Below are positions 25,886 through 35,766 of a stretch of DNA of 64,000 nt, piece by piece. The notes under the pieces are model-generated. The model saw only the letters and a list, made by a program, of their open reading frames with translations. It was not told the origin of the DNA and did no database searches. Origin of the DNA: Neptunicoccus cionae (GTDB lineage: Bacteria; Pseudomonadota; Alphaproteobacteria; Rhodobacterales; Rhodobacteraceae); contig NZ_PKOJ01000001.1 in assembly GCF_002860325.1 (NCBI RefSeq), positions 496,001-560,000 on the forward strand, given 5' to 3'. Position 1 is the stretch's first letter. Each line of letters starts with the position of its first letter. The position numbers and the translations under genes were made by a program.

Positions 25886-27100
25886 ATGGACGAACAATCA
25901 CCCCCAGAGACAACCACAGGCTCCGCGCCGGTAGAGATCAGCGTTATCAGTGGTCTTGACCAGATCACAGCGCAGGAGTGGGACAGTTGTGCTTGCCCTG
26001 ACGGGGCAGGCCAGCGTCCGTTTGATCCGTTTACCACCTATCGTTTTCTGTCTGCGCTGGAGCAAAGCGGGTCGGTCGGAGCTGACAGCGGCTGGATGCC
26101 CCGGCATCTTGTTGCAAGGCAGGACGGGCGGCTGGTCGGGGTGATGCCAGCCTATGCCAAGACCCACAGTCAGGGTGAATATATATTCGATTACAACTGG
26201 GCTCATGCCTATGAAAACGCTGGCGGGGCCTATTATCCAAAACTTCAATCGGCTGTGCCTTTTACCCCTGTAACCGGACGCCGCTTCCTGACGGCCTCCG
26301 GTCTGGATGAACTCGCGACGGGCGCTCTTGTTCAGGGGGCAGTGCAACTGGCCGCGCAGAATGAACTGTCGTCCTTACACGTCACTTTCTGCACCGAAGA
26401 AGAGGCCCTTGCAGGCGAGCAAATGGGGCTGTTGCGCCGCACAGGGCAGCAGTTTCACTGGTATAACGACGGCTATGCTGATTTCGATGCATTCCTGTCG
26501 GCATTGTCTTCCCGCAAGCGCAAGAATATCCGCAAGGAGCGTCGGACCGCGCAAGATTTTGGCGGAACCATCCACAGTTTCACCGGCGATCAGATACAGC
26601 CCGAGCATTGGGATGCCTTCTGGCTGTTTTATCAGGACACAGGTATGCGCAAATGGGGCACGCCCTATCTGACACGTGCGTTTTTCGACCTCGCCCATGA
26701 ACAGTTGCGGGACGATATTCTGCTGGTGATGTGCGAGCGGGACGGGCGTTGGGTGGCTGGTGCGCTGAATTTTATCGGGCGGGACACGCTTTATGGCCGC
26801 TACTGGGGCTGCCTTGAGGATCATCCCTGTCTGCATTTCGAGGTGTGCTATTACCGCGCCATCGACTATGCCATCGAACATGAACTGGTGCGGGTCGAGG
26901 CAGGGGCGCAGGGCCCCCACAAGCTGGCGCGGGGGTATCTCCCGACGCAGGTCCATTCGCTGCACTGGATTGCCGATCAGGGCTTCAGGGACGCCGTGGC
27001 GCGCTATCTGGATGCAGAGCGGGATGCCGTTGATGAAGAGATCGAAGTGATGACGGCCTATGGCCCGTTTCGAAAGGAAAAAGGAGAATACAATGGCTGA
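25886..27100 (+). CDS. GNAT-like protein of the DUF482 / peptidoglycan-recognition-like family
   Basis: About 404 residues, with GTG 25874 an alternative start. The middle and end carry the conserved stretches of this family: [32 protein letters not shown] and [14 protein letters not shown]. These proteins share the fold of acyltransferases such as FemX, but no reaction has been shown for most. No signal or membrane segment. It overlaps the start region of the pterin dehydratase gene by eight bases and is probably in one operon from ridA onwards. Confidence 0.72.
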   Translation: MDEQSPPETTTGSAPVEISVISGLDQITAQEWDSCACPDGAGQRPFDPFTTYRFLSALEQSGSVGADSGWMPRHLVARQDGRLVGVMPAYAKTHSQGEYIFDYNWAHAYENAGGAYYPKLQSAVPFTPVTGRRFLTASGLDELATGALVQGAVQLAAQNELSSLHVTFCTEEEALAGEQMGLLRRTGQQFHWYNDGYADFDAFLSALSSRKRKNIRKERRTAQDFGGTIHSFTGDQIQPEHWDAFWLFYQDTGMRKWGTPYLTRAFFDLAHEQLRDDILLVMCERDGRWVAGALNFIGRDTLYGRYWGCLEDHPCLHFEVCYYRAIDYAIEHELVRVEAGAQGPHKLARGYLPTQVHSLHWIADQGFRDAVARYLDAERDAVDEEIEVMTAYGPFRKEKGEYNG

Positions 27101-27383
27101 GAAGTTGCAGAACGACGAACCGCTGGCGGAGCTGTTTGATACAGGTTGGGCCAAGGATGACGCCCGCGGGGCAATTCAGAAAACCTTCAAGTTCAAGAAT
27201 TTTATCGAGGCTTTCGGCTTCATGACCCGCGCTGCCATCTGGGCCGAGAAATGGAACCACCATCCGGAATGGTTCAATGTTTATAATCGCGTTGAGGTAA
27301 CATTAACGACACATGATGTGGACGGCCTGTCTGATCTGGATGTAAAGCTCGCACGGAAGATGAACGCCCTCGCAGGCGAATAG
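27093..27383 (+). CDS. 4a-hydroxytetrahydrobiopterin dehydratase (PhhB/PCD family)
   Basis: A 96-residue pterin-4a-carbinolamine dehydratase with the signature [22 protein letters not shown], in which the two His and the later His/Asp form the active site. A strong AAGGAG before the ATG at 27093 sets the start; the gene begins inside the end of the upstream frame. No phenylalanine hydroxylase gene is in the window, so its pterin partner enzyme (perhaps a molybdopterin- or folate-linked role) is unknown. Confidence 0.9.
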   Translation: MAEKLQNDEPLAELFDTGWAKDDARGAIQKTFKFKNFIEAFGFMTRAAIWAEKWNHHPEWFNVYNRVEVTLTTHDVDGLSDLDVKLARKMNALAGE

Positions 27384-27398
27384 GAAAAGGGTAAGATT

Positions 27399-28184
27399 AT
27401 GGAATGGATTGTCGCACTGCTGCTTAACGTGCTCTACGCAGGGCTCATTCTGGCAGCAGCTATCTGGCTTGGCGGAGTGCTCCAGCGCTATATCGCCAGC
27501 TACGCCAAGAAACACGAGAAGATCGACGACATGTTGTTCTCCTTTCTTGGCAGCCTTGCCCGATATGCGCTGCTGGCCTTTGCTGTCATTTTTGTTCTGG
27601 CGCGTTTCGGAATCCAGACAGCATCTCTGGTTGCAGTTATCGGTGCCGCCGGTCTTGCAATCGGTCTGGCGCTGCAAGGCACGCTGGCCAACCTTGCTGC
27701 GGGGGTGATGCTGGTTGTATTCCGGCCATTCAAGATCGGGGATTTCGTTGAGATCGGCGGGTTTTCCGGCACCGTGGTGGATGTCAGCCTTTTCACAACA
27801 GAACTGGCTACAACAGACAATGTGCAGATTATTCTGCCCAACGGAGAAGTCTTCGGTACGGCAATCAAAAACTACTCTTTCCATGATACGCGGCGCGTCG
27901 ATCTGGTGCTCGGGGTGTCTTACAGCACCGATCTGAAGAAGGCGGAAACGATCCTCAAGGGGCTGGTGGAAGAGGACGATCGGATCAACGATCTGCCCGC
28001 GCCTTTTGTTAAAGTGACAAATCTGGGTGACAGTTCTGTAGATTTTACCATTCGCGTCTGGACGGATGCCGCTGAGTACTGGAACGTGAAATTCGATCTT
28101 ACACGCAAGGCGAAGGATGCCTTTGACGAAGCCGGTATCGATATTCCATTCCCGACAAGAACGATTGTTCAAGTGAACGACTGA
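27399..28184 (+). CDS. MscS family mechanosensitive ion channel
   Basis: A 261-residue small-conductance channel. Three membrane helices occupy about residues 1-110; the pore helix is AVIGAAGLAIGLALQGTLANLAAG, followed by the beta domain (FRPFKIGDFVEIGGFSGTV...ILPNG) and a C-terminal mixed domain. It opens on hypo-osmotic shock. It follows the dehydratase gene by 15 bases with its own AAAAGGG ribosome site. Confidence 0.9.
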   Translation: MEWIVALLLNVLYAGLILAAAIWLGGVLQRYIASYAKKHEKIDDMLFSFLGSLARYALLAFAVIFVLARFGIQTASLVAVIGAAGLAIGLALQGTLANLAAGVMLVVFRPFKIGDFVEIGGFSGTVVDVSLFTTELATTDNVQIILPNGEVFGTAIKNYSFHDTRRVDLVLGVSYSTDLKKAETILKGLVEEDDRINDLPAPFVKVTNLGDSSVDFTIRVWTDAAEYWNVKFDLTRKAKDAFDEAGIDIPFPTRTIVQVND

Positions 28185-28210
28185 CGCAAGCCACTGCTAA
28201 AAACAATTCG

Positions 28211-28237
28211 ACCGTCCCCTGAAGCGGGGGGCGGTTT
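28211..28237 (+). terminator. Weak terminator after MscS gene
   Basis: ACCGTCCCC (28211-28219) pairs with GGGGGCGGT (28227-28235), with one wobble, followed by TTTCTT. The T run is interrupted, so termination may be partial. Confidence 0.4.
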
Positions 28238-28239
28238 CT

Positions 28240-28254
28240 TGTGCCAATGGCACA
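28240..28254. promoter_or_regulatory. Perfect palindrome TGTGCCAATGGCACA
   Basis: A perfect 7+1+7 dyad 125 bases upstream of the small secreted protein gene. It resembles the site at 21314-21331, so a common regulator is possible. Confidence 0.4.
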
Positions 28255-28378
28255 TTTGCCTTTGGCGGCAATTCGCACTTTTTTTCCGTTTAATAAAATT
28301 TTCAGCGACGGAAGTTTTTCACCGCACCGTATAAACCTCAGTTCCCGATTTTTGGGTCGACATACTGAAGAGGTGAAT

Positions 28379-28687
28379 ATGACAGTTCCAACCGTGAAAC
28401 GTGTGCTTTTCTGCGGGATCGCCGCAGCCCTTACTGCACCGATGCCGGTTTTCGCCCAAAGCGGCGCGCCCCAAGGTCCACCTATCGCCAAAATGGCATC
28501 TGCTTTGGATGTCTCTTCCTCGGCTCTGGAAAGATGTATGCCCCGTCCTGCAAAAGGCGCGCGCCCGTCCCGCCCTGATGCCGCTGCCATTGCCAGTTGC
28601 CTGAAGTCAGAGAATGCCTCTGTCACTGAGAGAATGGTCGACAGGGTGCTTAAGGAAAACGAACCGGAACGGCCTGCCCGTTCCTGA
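28379..28687 (+). CDS. Small secreted protein, unknown function
   Basis: A 102-residue protein with a clear signal peptide (MTVPTVKRVLFCGIAAALTA, cleaved about VFA-QSG). The mature part has two cysteines, in LERCMPRP and IASCLKSE, that could form one disulphide, and is rich in Pro, Arg and Ala. GAGG just before the ATG supports the start, although the frame is open from 28241. I do not recognise a family beyond a resemblance to short exported proteins of Rhodobacteraceae. Confidence 0.6.
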   Translation: MTVPTVKRVLFCGIAAALTAPMPVFAQSGAPQGPPIAKMASALDVSSSALERCMPRPAKGARPSRPDAAAIASCLKSENASVTERMVDRVLKENEPERPARS

Positions 28688-28860
28688 CAGGTCCGCGCAG
28701 GGGCCGTTTCGCCCGAAGGCGTCGGCCCCTTGCGTGCGCACTGACGGGACTATCCCCCTCTCGGTTCCGTCAGAGAGAACAGACGTTGCCAACGATCCGG
28801 CTTGACGGCAACGTCTGTTCCCCTCCCTTGTTACCACAGGCAGGACAGTCCCTAAGGAAT

Positions 28861-28894
28861 TTCAATGTTCCTCAAATACTCCCGCCGGAGGCCC
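28861..28894 (-). repeat. Dispersed repeat, copy A1 (fullest A-type copy)
   Basis: On the minus strand it reads GGGCCTCCGGCGGGAGTATT followed by TGAGGAACATTGAA. It links the two halves of the family: the CCTCCGGCGG head seen in B1 and the GAGTATTT..GGAACATTGAA body of A2-A4. Confidence 0.65.
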
Positions 28895-28901
28895 TAAACC
28901 G

Positions 28902-28934
28902 AAAAAGGCCCCGTCCGTCAGGAGGGGGCCTTTT
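28902..28934. terminator. Bidirectional terminator before peroxiredoxin gene
   Basis: AAAAGGCCCC (28903-28912) pairs with GGGGCCTTTT (28925-28934). T runs on both strands allow it to end both the leftward peroxiredoxin transcript and anything coming from the left. Confidence 0.85.
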
Positions 28935-28964
28935 CGATCTTAAAGGATTTAAAACGGTAGAGGG

Positions 28965-29453
28965 TTACAGCGTTTCCAGTATCGCCTCGCCTCCGGATAC
29001 GTCACAGACGCCCGGATTTTCTTCTTCCTGCAGGGTGACGATCTTGCCGTCTTCAACGACCATAGCATAGCGTTTGGAGCGGTCGATCAACCCTACCGGC
29101 GGAGCAGAGAAATCGCGCCCCATTGCCTTTGTGAAAGAGCCGTCGCCATCTGCGAGCATCTGGATGCCTGCTTCGGTCGCACCTGTCTGCTCGCCCCAAG
29201 CCTGCATGACGAACACGTCATTGACCGAAACGCAGATCACTTCGTCGACGCCTTTGGCTTTCAGGTCGTCGATCGTGCGGATGAAGCTTGGGACGTGGGC
29301 TGTAGAACAGGTGCCTGTAAACGCACCTGGCAGAGCAAAGATCGCCAGTTTCTTTCCCTTGCCCATTTCGTTCAGGTCAACCACCTCGGGTCCGTCCGCG
29401 CCCATCTTGGCCAGTTTTGCTTCGGGAAGTGTATCTCCGGGTCCGATAGCCAT
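28965..29453 (-). CDS. Peroxiredoxin (Prx5/AhpE-type, possibly glutathione-dependent)
   Basis: A 162-residue thiol peroxidase. The peroxidatic Cys is C49 in PGAFTGTCSTAHVPS; a second Cys near the end (NPGVCDVSGGEAIL) could resolve the sulphenic acid. AAGGA upstream of the ATG at 29453 supports this start over a longer frame to 29627. It is divergent from a ferredoxin-reductase gene. Confidence 0.9.
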   Translation of the reverse strand: MAIGPGDTLPEAKLAKMGADGPEVVDLNEMGKGKKLAIFALPGAFTGTCSTAHVPSFIRTIDDLKAKGVDEVICVSVNDVFVMQAWGEQTGATEAGIQMLADGDGSFTKAMGRDFSAPPVGLIDRSKRYAMVVEDGKIVTLQEEENPGVCDVSGGEAILETL

Positions 29454-29538
29454 TGCAGTTTCCTTTCCAGTTCTGTTTATCTTGGGCCTGACTATAGAGC
29501 GGTGGCGCCAAGGTGCCAGCATGATTTGGAGATTTGTC

Positions 29539-30747
29539 ATGGGGCATGTGGTGGTTGTGGGTGCGGGGCAGGCAGGCAGCTCCTGTGTCGCCAAGTTGCG
29601 GAATTCAGGCTTTGACGGCAAGATCACATTGATCGGTTCCGAAACCGCGCCACCCTATCAACGTCCGCCCCTGTCCAAAGCCTATCTGCTGGGTGAAATG
29701 GAACTGGATCGGCTGTACCTGCGACCTTTGTCTTTTTATGAGGACCAGACCATAGACATAAGGCTTGGTGCGACTGTTGATGCGGTTGATCCGGCAGGAA
29801 AGACCGTCACGGTGGATGGCAGTGCACTGGAGTACGACGAACTCGTTCTGACAACCGGCTCCCACCCGCGGCGTTTGCCTGCCAGTGTCGGCGGCGATCT
29901 TGACGGGGTTTACGTGGTGCGCACCTTGACGGACGTGGACAGTATGGCGCCCGAGTTCGCCGAAGGGAAACGCGTGCTGATTATCGGCGGCGGTTATATA
30001 GGTCTTGAGGCAGCGGCGGTTGCGGCCAAAAAGGGATTGCAGGTCACGCTCGTGGAAATGGCAGACCGCATTCTGCAACGGGTCGCCTGTCCCGAGACAT
30101 CCGATTTCTTCCGCAACCTGCACCAGTCCCATGGCGTCGAGATTGTTGAAGGTGTCGGGCTGGACCGTCTGAAAGGCGAAGGACGCGTCAGTGGTGCGGT
30201 TCTGACGGACGGGCGCGAGATTGACGTGGATTTTGCCATCGTCGGGGTCGGGATTACGCCCGCGACGGAACTGGCCGAAATGGCGGGATGTGCCATCGAC
30301 AACGGCATCAGCACAGATGCACAGGGCCGTACCAGTGTGGACGGAATCTGGGCCGCAGGGGATTGCGCATCCTTTCCCTATCGCGGCGGGCGCATCCGGC
30401 TTGAAAGCGTCCCGAACGCCATTGATCAGTCGGAACTGGTGGCCGAAAACATCATGGGCGCGCAGAAGGCATACGTGGCAAAGCCGTGGTTCTGGTCCGA
30501 TCAGTATGATGTGAAGCTCCAGATCGCGGGGCTGAATCTGGGCTATGACAGTGTGATCACCCGTGCTGGCGACAAGGCAGGCGATGCCTCCTACTGGTAT
30601 TACAAGGGCGACGAACTGCTGGCCGTGGATGCCGCCAATGAACCCCGCGCCTTTATGGTGGGGAAACGGTTGATCGAAGCTGGCAAGTCTCCGGCCAGGG
30701 AGCTGGTGGCAGATACCGGCGTAGAGCTGAAAACCCTGCTGCGATGA
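29539..30747 (+). CDS. NAD(P)H:ferredoxin/rubredoxin reductase family FAD protein
   Basis: A 402-residue pyridine-nucleotide disulphide oxidoreductase fold like putidaredoxin reductase. FAD motif VVVGAGQAGSSCVAKL is at the N-terminus, the NAD motif VLIIGGGYIGLEAAAVA near residue 145, and the second FAD motif GIWAAGDCASFP near 275, followed by the reductase C-terminal domain. No redox-active CxxxxC is present, as expected for this group. GGAG before the ATG at 29539 sets the start. It overlaps rsmD by four bases. No partner ferredoxin or P450 is nearby. Confidence 0.87.
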   Translation: MGHVVVVGAGQAGSSCVAKLRNSGFDGKITLIGSETAPPYQRPPLSKAYLLGEMELDRLYLRPLSFYEDQTIDIRLGATVDAVDPAGKTVTVDGSALEYDELVLTTGSHPRRLPASVGGDLDGVYVVRTLTDVDSMAPEFAEGKRVLIIGGGYIGLEAAAVAAKKGLQVTLVEMADRILQRVACPETSDFFRNLHQSHGVEIVEGVGLDRLKGEGRVSGAVLTDGREIDVDFAIVGVGITPATELAEMAGCAIDNGISTDAQGRTSVDGIWAAGDCASFPYRGGRIRLESVPNAIDQSELVAENIMGAQKAYVAKPWFWSDQYDVKLQIAGLNLGYDSVITRAGDKAGDASYWYYKGDELLAVDAANEPRAFMVGKRLIEAGKSPARELVADTGVELKTLLR

Positions 30748-31313
30748 GGATTGTTTCGGGCCGGTTCAAAGGCACGGCACTGACTTCGGTGGGTAAAGGG
30801 GATGCCGGGGCGCATCTGCGCCCCACCACGGACCGCGTGCGCGAGAGCATCTTTAACCTGTTGGTCAATGGCGGGTATGGCGATCCGGTGCGCGGCGCTC
30901 GGGTGCTCGACCTGTTCGCAGGCACCGGTGCGCTGGGGCTGGAGGCGCTTTCCCGTGGTGCGGAGTTCGTGCAATTTGTCGATGATGGCGCCAAGGCACA
31001 GCGCTTGATCCGCGACAATATCAACCTGTTGCGGGTGCAATCCGAAACGAAACTCTATCGCCGCGACGCCCGCAAGCTGGGTCCGGTAGAGGGTGCGCCC
31101 TTTGATCTGGTGTTCCTTGACCCGCCCTATGGCAAGGCGATGGGGCAAAAGGCCTTGTCAGCGGCGCGGGACGGGGGCTGGATTGCACCCGAAGCTCTGA
31201 TCGTCTGGGAGGAAAACGCTCCGCAACCTACACCAGAGGGTTTTGAGCAGTATGACATGCGGACATACGGCGATACCTGCGTGCATATATTGGGGTTGGC
31301 TGACGCAGGCTAA
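30744..31313 (+). CDS. rsmD: 16S rRNA (guanine(966)-N(2))-methyltransferase RsmD
   Basis: A 189-residue SAM-dependent methyltransferase. Signatures are HLRPTTDRVRESIFNLL, the SAM motif VLDLFAGTGALGLEALSRGA and catalytic LDPPYGK. The start overlaps the reductase stop (ATGA). Its stop overlaps the stop of the convergent MarR gene by four bases. Confidence 0.92.
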   Translation: MRIVSGRFKGTALTSVGKGDAGAHLRPTTDRVRESIFNLLVNGGYGDPVRGARVLDLFAGTGALGLEALSRGAEFVQFVDDGAKAQRLIRDNINLLRVQSETKLYRRDARKLGPVEGAPFDLVFLDPPYGKAMGQKALSAARDGGWIAPEALIVWEENAPQPTPEGFEQYDMRTYGDTCVHILGLADAG

Positions 31314-31819
31314 TAGGCGGCAGCAGCGCGGGCGGCTTGGTCGTAGTGGCCCGACATCAAGCGCAGCAGGGCCGCCAGACGACTGATTTGATCTGGCTCT
31401 ATGCCCAAATCCTGCAGGGCGGTCAGCAGCAGTTTTTCGCGGGTCTCGGCGTATTGGCGGCAGGCCTCTGCCCCTGTTTCTGTGGCCTCCACGGTTTTCT
31501 CCTTGCCCTGCCGACCGGAGCGGACCAGCCCTGCCTTCGCCAGCTTTTTGATGGCGTAATTCACCGTATGGGTGTCTTCGATATTCAGCACCAGACAAAT
31601 ATCGGCCAGTGTTTTAGGCCGATCGCGGTGGTGGACGGAGTGCAGTACCTGCACTTCTAACGGTGACAGGTCCGGTGTCCCCGCAGCGGCCATCCCCCGC
31701 ACGGTCCAGCGCTGGAAGGCATTGCTCGCGATGGTCAAGCCGAACTCCAGCTCTGAAAGTTCGGGAAAGCTGCCTTGGGCCAGATGGGCAGAGGATACGA
31801 CGGGGCCGAGGTTGGACAT
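31310..31819 (-). CDS. MarR-like winged-helix transcriptional regulator
   Basis: A 169-residue regulator starting MSNLGPVVSS; the longer frame to 32005 would run into the divergent gene. The winged helix is at about residues 55-115 (LEVQVLHSVHH, TLADICLVLNIEDTHTVNYAIKKLAKAGLVRSG). It is divergent from 5-oxoprolinase across about 90 bases that contain two overlapping palindromes, so it probably controls that gene and itself. Confidence 0.83.
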   Translation of the reverse strand: MSNLGPVVSSAHLAQGSFPELSELEFGLTIASNAFQRWTVRGMAAAGTPDLSPLEVQVLHSVHHRDRPKTLADICLVLNIEDTHTVNYAIKKLAKAGLVRSGRQGKEKTVEATETGAEACRQYAETREKLLLTALQDLGIEPDQISRLAALLRLMSGHYDQAARAAAAY

Positions 31820-31838
31820 GCGGACACTCTCAAATAAC

Positions 31839-31866
31839 GTTGACAAATTATCAACAAAATGTTGAT
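31839..31866. promoter_or_regulatory. Overlapping palindromes, probable MarR operator
   Basis: GTTGACAAATTATCAAC (31839-31855) and ATCAACAAAATGTTGAT (31850-31866) share ATCAAC. TTGACA at 31840-31845 could also serve as a -35 element for the rightward gene, so binding would block transcription. Confidence 0.55.
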
Positions 31867-31910
31867 GTTTTGCAAGTTTGAATTTTGCAGAATCGAAAAG
31901 GGGTTTTGGG

Positions 31911-34900
31911 ATGACACAAGGCAAGTGGGATTTCTGGATTGATCGCGGCGGCACATTTACCGATCTGGTGGCGCGGGATCCGGACGGGAAAATCTCTACG
32001 CACAAACTGTTGTCGGAAAACCCCGAAGCCTACCGCGATGCGGCGATTCAGGGCATTCGCGACTTTTTGGGTGTGTCCCAGGGGGAGCGTATCCCCAATG
32101 AAAAGATCAACACGGTCAAGATGGGCACAACCGTTGCGACCAACGCCCTCCTGGAACGCAAAGGCGATGCAACGGGCCTGCTGACGACCAAAGGCTTTCG
32201 TGATGCGCTGGCTATTGGCGATCAGGGCCGCAAGGATATTTTCGCCCAGAACATCATCAAACCCGAACTGCTTTATACGCAGGTGGAAGAGGTGAACGAG
32301 CGTATTCGCGCAGACGGTACAGTGGAAACCGCTGCACAGGATGATGATATTCGCGCCGCCCTGCAGAAGATCTATGACAGCGGCATCCGCGCTGTGGCGA
32401 TTGTGTTCATGCACGCTTATGCCTATCCCCAGCATGAAGAGCAGGCGGCAAAAATCGCGCGGGATGTCGGCTTTACGCAGGTTTCGACCAGCCACGAGGT
32501 TTCCCCCCTGATGAAATTTGTCGGGCGCGGCGATACCACTGTGGTTGATGCCTATCTGTCGCCCATCCTGCGCCGTTATGTGCAGCAGGTGGCGGATGAA
32601 CTGGGGCTGGATGAGAACAGCGAAACACGTCTGATGTTCATGATGTCGTCGGGCGGGCTAACGGCAGCGGACCGGTTTCAGGGCAAGGATGCGATCCTGT
32701 CCGGACCTGCGGGCGGCGTGGTCGGCGCGGTCGAAACCTCGCGTCTTGCCGGTTTTAACGAAATCATCGGCTTTGACATGGGCGGCACCTCGACAGATGT
32801 GTCCCATTACGCGGGCGATCTGGAACGGGCCTTTGATACCGAAGTCGCAGGCGTGCGGATGCGCGCTCCGATGATGCGGATTCATACGGTTGCAGCGGGG
32901 GGCGGGTCTATCCTGCACTATGAAAACAACCGCTATGTTGTTGGACCGGACAGCGCGGGCGCAAACCCCGGTCCGGCCTGTTACCGCCGTGGCGGGCCGC
33001 TGACGGTGACGGATGCGAACGTGATGGTCGGCAAGCTGCAGGCGCAGAATTTCCCTGCGATCTTTGGCCCCGATCAGGACCAGCCGCTGGATGTGGATGT
33101 TGTGAAGGCAAAGTTCGAAGCCCTGACCGAAGAAATCGGTGACGGCCGCAGCGCCGAGGAAGTCGCCGCAGGATTTCTGGCGATTGCAGTGGAAAACATG
33201 GCCAATGCGATCAAGAAGATTTCGGTGCAGCGCGGCTATGACGTGACCCCGTATGCGCTGACCTGCTTTGGCGGCGCAGGCGGGCAACACGCCTGTTCGG
33301 TGGCGGATGCGCTGGGCATGACGACGGTACATGTACACCCCCATTCCGGTATCCTTAGCGCTTATGGCATGGGGCTGGCGGATATTCGCAGCACGCGCAC
33401 GGCCTCTATCGTGAAGCCGATGCTGGCGGAAAATCTGGAAGCGGTGCAGGCCGAAGCCGATGCACTGGCCACAGCGACAGAGGCGGAACTGCGCGATCAG
33501 GGCGTGGATGCGCCCGAGACGGTGAAGCGGGTTCATCTGCGTTATGACGGGACGGACACGCCCTTGCAGGCGCTGCTGGGGGATGTGGAATCCATGAAGG
33601 CGGAATTCGAGGCCGCCCATAAATCCCAGTTCGGGTTTGTCTATCCTGACAAGCAAATCGTCGTTGAGGCGATTGAGGTGGAAAGTGCTGGAGGCGGGGC
33701 GGCGATTGACGAACCTGCGCAGCAAGAAACAGAGGCACAAGCCGAGGCGAGTGGCCAGACACGGCTGTTTTCCGGCACCGACTGGCATGATGCGGGCGTT
33801 TATAAGGACCGCGCCGCGCTGACGCCCGGACAGGTTATTCCCGGTCCAGCGCTGATTGTGGAGCCGCACCAGACCATCGTTGTGGAACCCGGTTGGGAAG
33901 GGCGGATCACCCGCCACGACCATATCGTTCTGAAGCGGGTAGAGGCATTGCCCTCTGCCCATGCCATCGGAACCACCGCCGATCCGGTGATGCTGGAGGT
34001 GTTCAACAACCTGTTCATGTCCATTGCCGAACAGATGGGGCTGACCCTTCAAAACACGGCCTATTCGGTGAACATCAAGGAACGGCTCGATTTTTCCTGC
34101 GCGGTGTTTGCCGCCGACGGGTCTTTGGTGGCCAATGCGCCTCATATGCCGGTGCATCTGGGGTCTATGGATCGCTCGGTTGAAAGCATCATCAAACAGA
34201 ACAAGGGCAAGATCCGCCCCGGCGATGTGTTCTGCCTAAACGCGCCCTATAACGGCGGCACGCACCTGCCTGACATCACCACAGTGACGCCGGTGTTTGA
34301 CGATGCGAGGGAGGAAATCCTGTTCTACACAGCCTCGCGCGGGCACCATGCGGATGTGGGCGGCACTGCGCCGGGGTCAATGACTCCGCTGGCGACCAGT
34401 GTGGATGAAGAAGGCGTTTTGTTTGATAACTTCCTGATCGTGGATCAGGGGGTATTCCGCGAAGAAGCCTTGCTGCATTTGCTGACGGATCACAAATACC
34501 CCTGCCGCAACCCTTATCAGAACGTGGCCGACCTGAAGGCGCAGATTGCGTCCGAGCAGATGGGCGCGCGGGAATTGCGCAAGATGGTGCAGCACTTCGG
34601 GCTGGACGTTGTGCAGGCCTATATGAAGCACGTGCAGGACAATGCCGAGGAAAGCGTGCGCCGCGTGATCGACGCACTGCATGACAGCAGTTTTGAAACC
34701 CGTACCGATCAGGGGGCGGTAATCAAGGTTGCCATTTCCGTGGACAAGGAAAAGCGCGAGGCCACGGTGGATTTCACCGGAACCTCTCCCCAGCAGGGCA
34801 CAAACTTTAACGCGCCCGAACCTGTGACCCGTGCGGCGGTGCTTTATGCCTTCCGCGTGATGGTACAGGGCAATATCCCGATGAACGCGGGCTGTCTGCG

Positions 34901-35507
34901 CCCGATCAACATCATCATCCCCGACGATTGCATGCTGCGCCCGAAATATCCCGCAGCGGTGGTGGCGGGGAACGTGGAAACCTCGCAAGGGGTGACAAAC
35001 ACGTTGATGGCCGCCCTTGGCGTGATGTCCAACAGTCAGGGTACGATGAACAACCTGACCTTTGGGAATGACAAGTACCAGTATTACGAAACCATTTGTT
35101 CCGGTGCGCCTGCCGGCGAAGGGTTCAACGGGACGGATGCGGTGCAGGTGCATATGACCAACAGCCGTATGACCGATCCTGAAATTCTGGAGTTCCGCTT
35201 TCCGGTGCATCTGGAGGAATTTGTCATTCGCGAAGGCACCGGCGGCAAGGGCAAATGGCATGGCGGCAACGGTACACGGCGCACGGTGCGTTTCCTTGAA
35301 GAAATGGAAATGGCGATCCTTTCGGGCAACCGGCAGAACCGTCCCAAAGGGATCAAGGGCGGTGAGGACGGGCTAAGCGGCAAAACCGAAGTGCGCCGTC
35401 AGGACGGCAGCATCGAGGTGCTGAACGGCTGTGATCAAACCGTTCTGAAACCGGGCGAGGCTGTTATCGTGACCACGCCGACACCGGGTGGATACGGCGC
35501 GGCATAG
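31911..35507 (+). CDS. 5-oxoprolinase / hydantoinase B-A fusion (OplaH-type)
   Basis: A 1198-residue single-chain enzyme. Residues 1 to about 680 form the HyuA-like ATPase half ([44 protein letters not shown]), and about 690-1198 the HyuB-like half ([51 protein letters not shown]). It would open 5-oxoproline to glutamate with ATP, allowing use of pyroglutamate or turnover of glutathione. The start at 31911 follows AAGGGG. Some members act on hydantoins, so the substrate is probable, not certain. Confidence 0.87.
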   Translation: MTQGKWDFWIDRGGTFTDLVARDPDGKISTHKLLSENPEAYRDAAIQGIRDFLGVSQGERIPNEKINTVKMGTTVATNALLERKGDATGLLTTKGFRDALAIGDQGRKDIFAQNIIKPELLYTQVEEVNERIRADGTVETAAQDDDIRAALQKIYDSGIRAVAIVFMHAYAYPQHEEQAAKIARDVGFTQVSTSHEVSPLMKFVGRGDTTVVDAYLSPILRRYVQQVADELGLDENSETRLMFMMSSGGLTAADRFQGKDAILSGPAGGVVGAVETSRLAGFNEIIGFDMGGTSTDVSHYAGDLERAFDTEVAGVRMRAPMMRIHTVAAGGGSILHYENNRYVVGPDSAGANPGPACYRRGGPLTVTDANVMVGKLQAQNFPAIFGPDQDQPLDVDVVKAKFEALTEEIGDGRSAEEVAAGFLAIAVENMANAIKKISVQRGYDVTPYALTCFGGAGGQHACSVADALGMTTVHVHPHSGILSAYGMGLADIRSTRTASIVKPMLAENLEAVQAEADALATATEAELRDQGVDAPETVKRVHLRYDGTDTPLQALLGDVESMKAEFEAAHKSQFGFVYPDKQIVVEAIEVESAGGGAAIDEPAQQETEAQAEASGQTRLFSGTDWHDAGVYKDRAALTPGQVIPGPALIVEPHQTIVVEPGWEGRITRHDHIVLKRVEALPSAHAIGTTADPVMLEVFNNLFMSIAEQMGLTLQNTAYSVNIKERLDFSCAVFAADGSLVANAPHMPVHLGSMDRSVESIIKQNKGKIRPGDVFCLNAPYNGGTHLPDITTVTPVFDDAREEILFYTASRGHHADVGGTAPGSMTPLATSVDEEGVLFDNFLIVDQGVFREEALLHLLTDHKYPCRNPYQNVADLKAQIASEQMGARELRKMVQHFGLDVVQAYMKHVQDNAEESVRRVIDALHDSSFETRTDQGAVIKVAISVDKEKREATVDFTGTSPQQGTNFNAPEPVTRAAVLYAFRVMVQGNIPMNAGCLRPINIIIPDDCMLRPKYPAAVVAGNVETSQGVTNTLMAALGVMSNSQGTMNNLTFGNDKYQYYETICSGAPAGEGFNGTDAVQVHMTNSRMTDPEILEFRFPVHLEEFVIREGTGGKGKWHGGNGTRRTVRFLEEMEMAILSGNRQNRPKGIKGGEDGLSGKTEVRRQDGSIEVLNGCDQTVLKPGEAVIVTTPTPGGYGAA

Positions 35508-35530
35508 GCCCGATTTCGACAGAAAACGAA

Positions 35531-35560
35531 AGGGAAAGGCGGTGAATGCTGCCTTTCCCT
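35531..35560 (+). terminator. Hairpin after 5-oxoprolinase gene
   Basis: AGGGAAAGGC (35531-35540) pairs perfectly with GCCTTTCCCT (35551-35560). There is no T run on the plus strand, so it may protect the mRNA end or terminate weakly. Confidence 0.45.
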
Positions 35561-35736
35561 AAGAATAATTTCAGCAGGCGCGGGTTTCATTTTATCGCCG
35601 TGAGACACGCTATTTTTATGGCTAAGTAACTGGCACAAAAGGTTTTTGTGATCCCTGCAGCCATCGTCTGGGTTGATAATCACCATAGCAACGGCGTTTG
35701 GTTCACAGGCTCACGGTTACGTGATGGAATAACTTA

Positions 35737-35766
35737 TGATCCGGAATGGCCCAGCCCCCGTAACCC
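35737..35766 (+). promoter_or_regulatory. Candidate ECF (RpoE-ChrR type) promoter
   Basis: TGATCC (35737-35742), an 18-base spacer, then TAACCC (35761-35766), about 80 bases before the DUF4331 start. It resembles the TGATCC-N18-TA elements I recall for the singlet-oxygen sigma factor of Rhodobacter; the -10 match is partial. Confidence 0.4.

Larger units (their letters stand above)
28688..28964. other. Structured intergenic region, possible small RNA
   Basis: No gene, but four strong inverted repeats in a row: GGGGCCG/CGGCCCC (28700-28729, with an inner CGCC-CGAA-GGCG stem), CTGACGG/CCGTCAG (28741-28773), GAACAGACGTTGCC/GGCAACGTCTGTTC (28777-28820, 14 perfect pairs) and the terminator at 28902-28934. 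A repeat of family A lies at 28861. The array followed by a terminator fits a small RNA or a structured 3' end of the upstream mRNA. Confidence 0.35.

Noticed and set aside
32658-34157. 499-codon open frame on the minus strand
   Set aside because: Antisense to the 5-oxoprolinase gene, with a His/Arg-rich product typical of shadow frames.
35648-35677. Second TGATCC element upstream of the DUF4331 gene
   Set aside because: The expected position 18 bases on reads TTGATA, without the TAA seen after the site at 35737, and lies much further from the gene.
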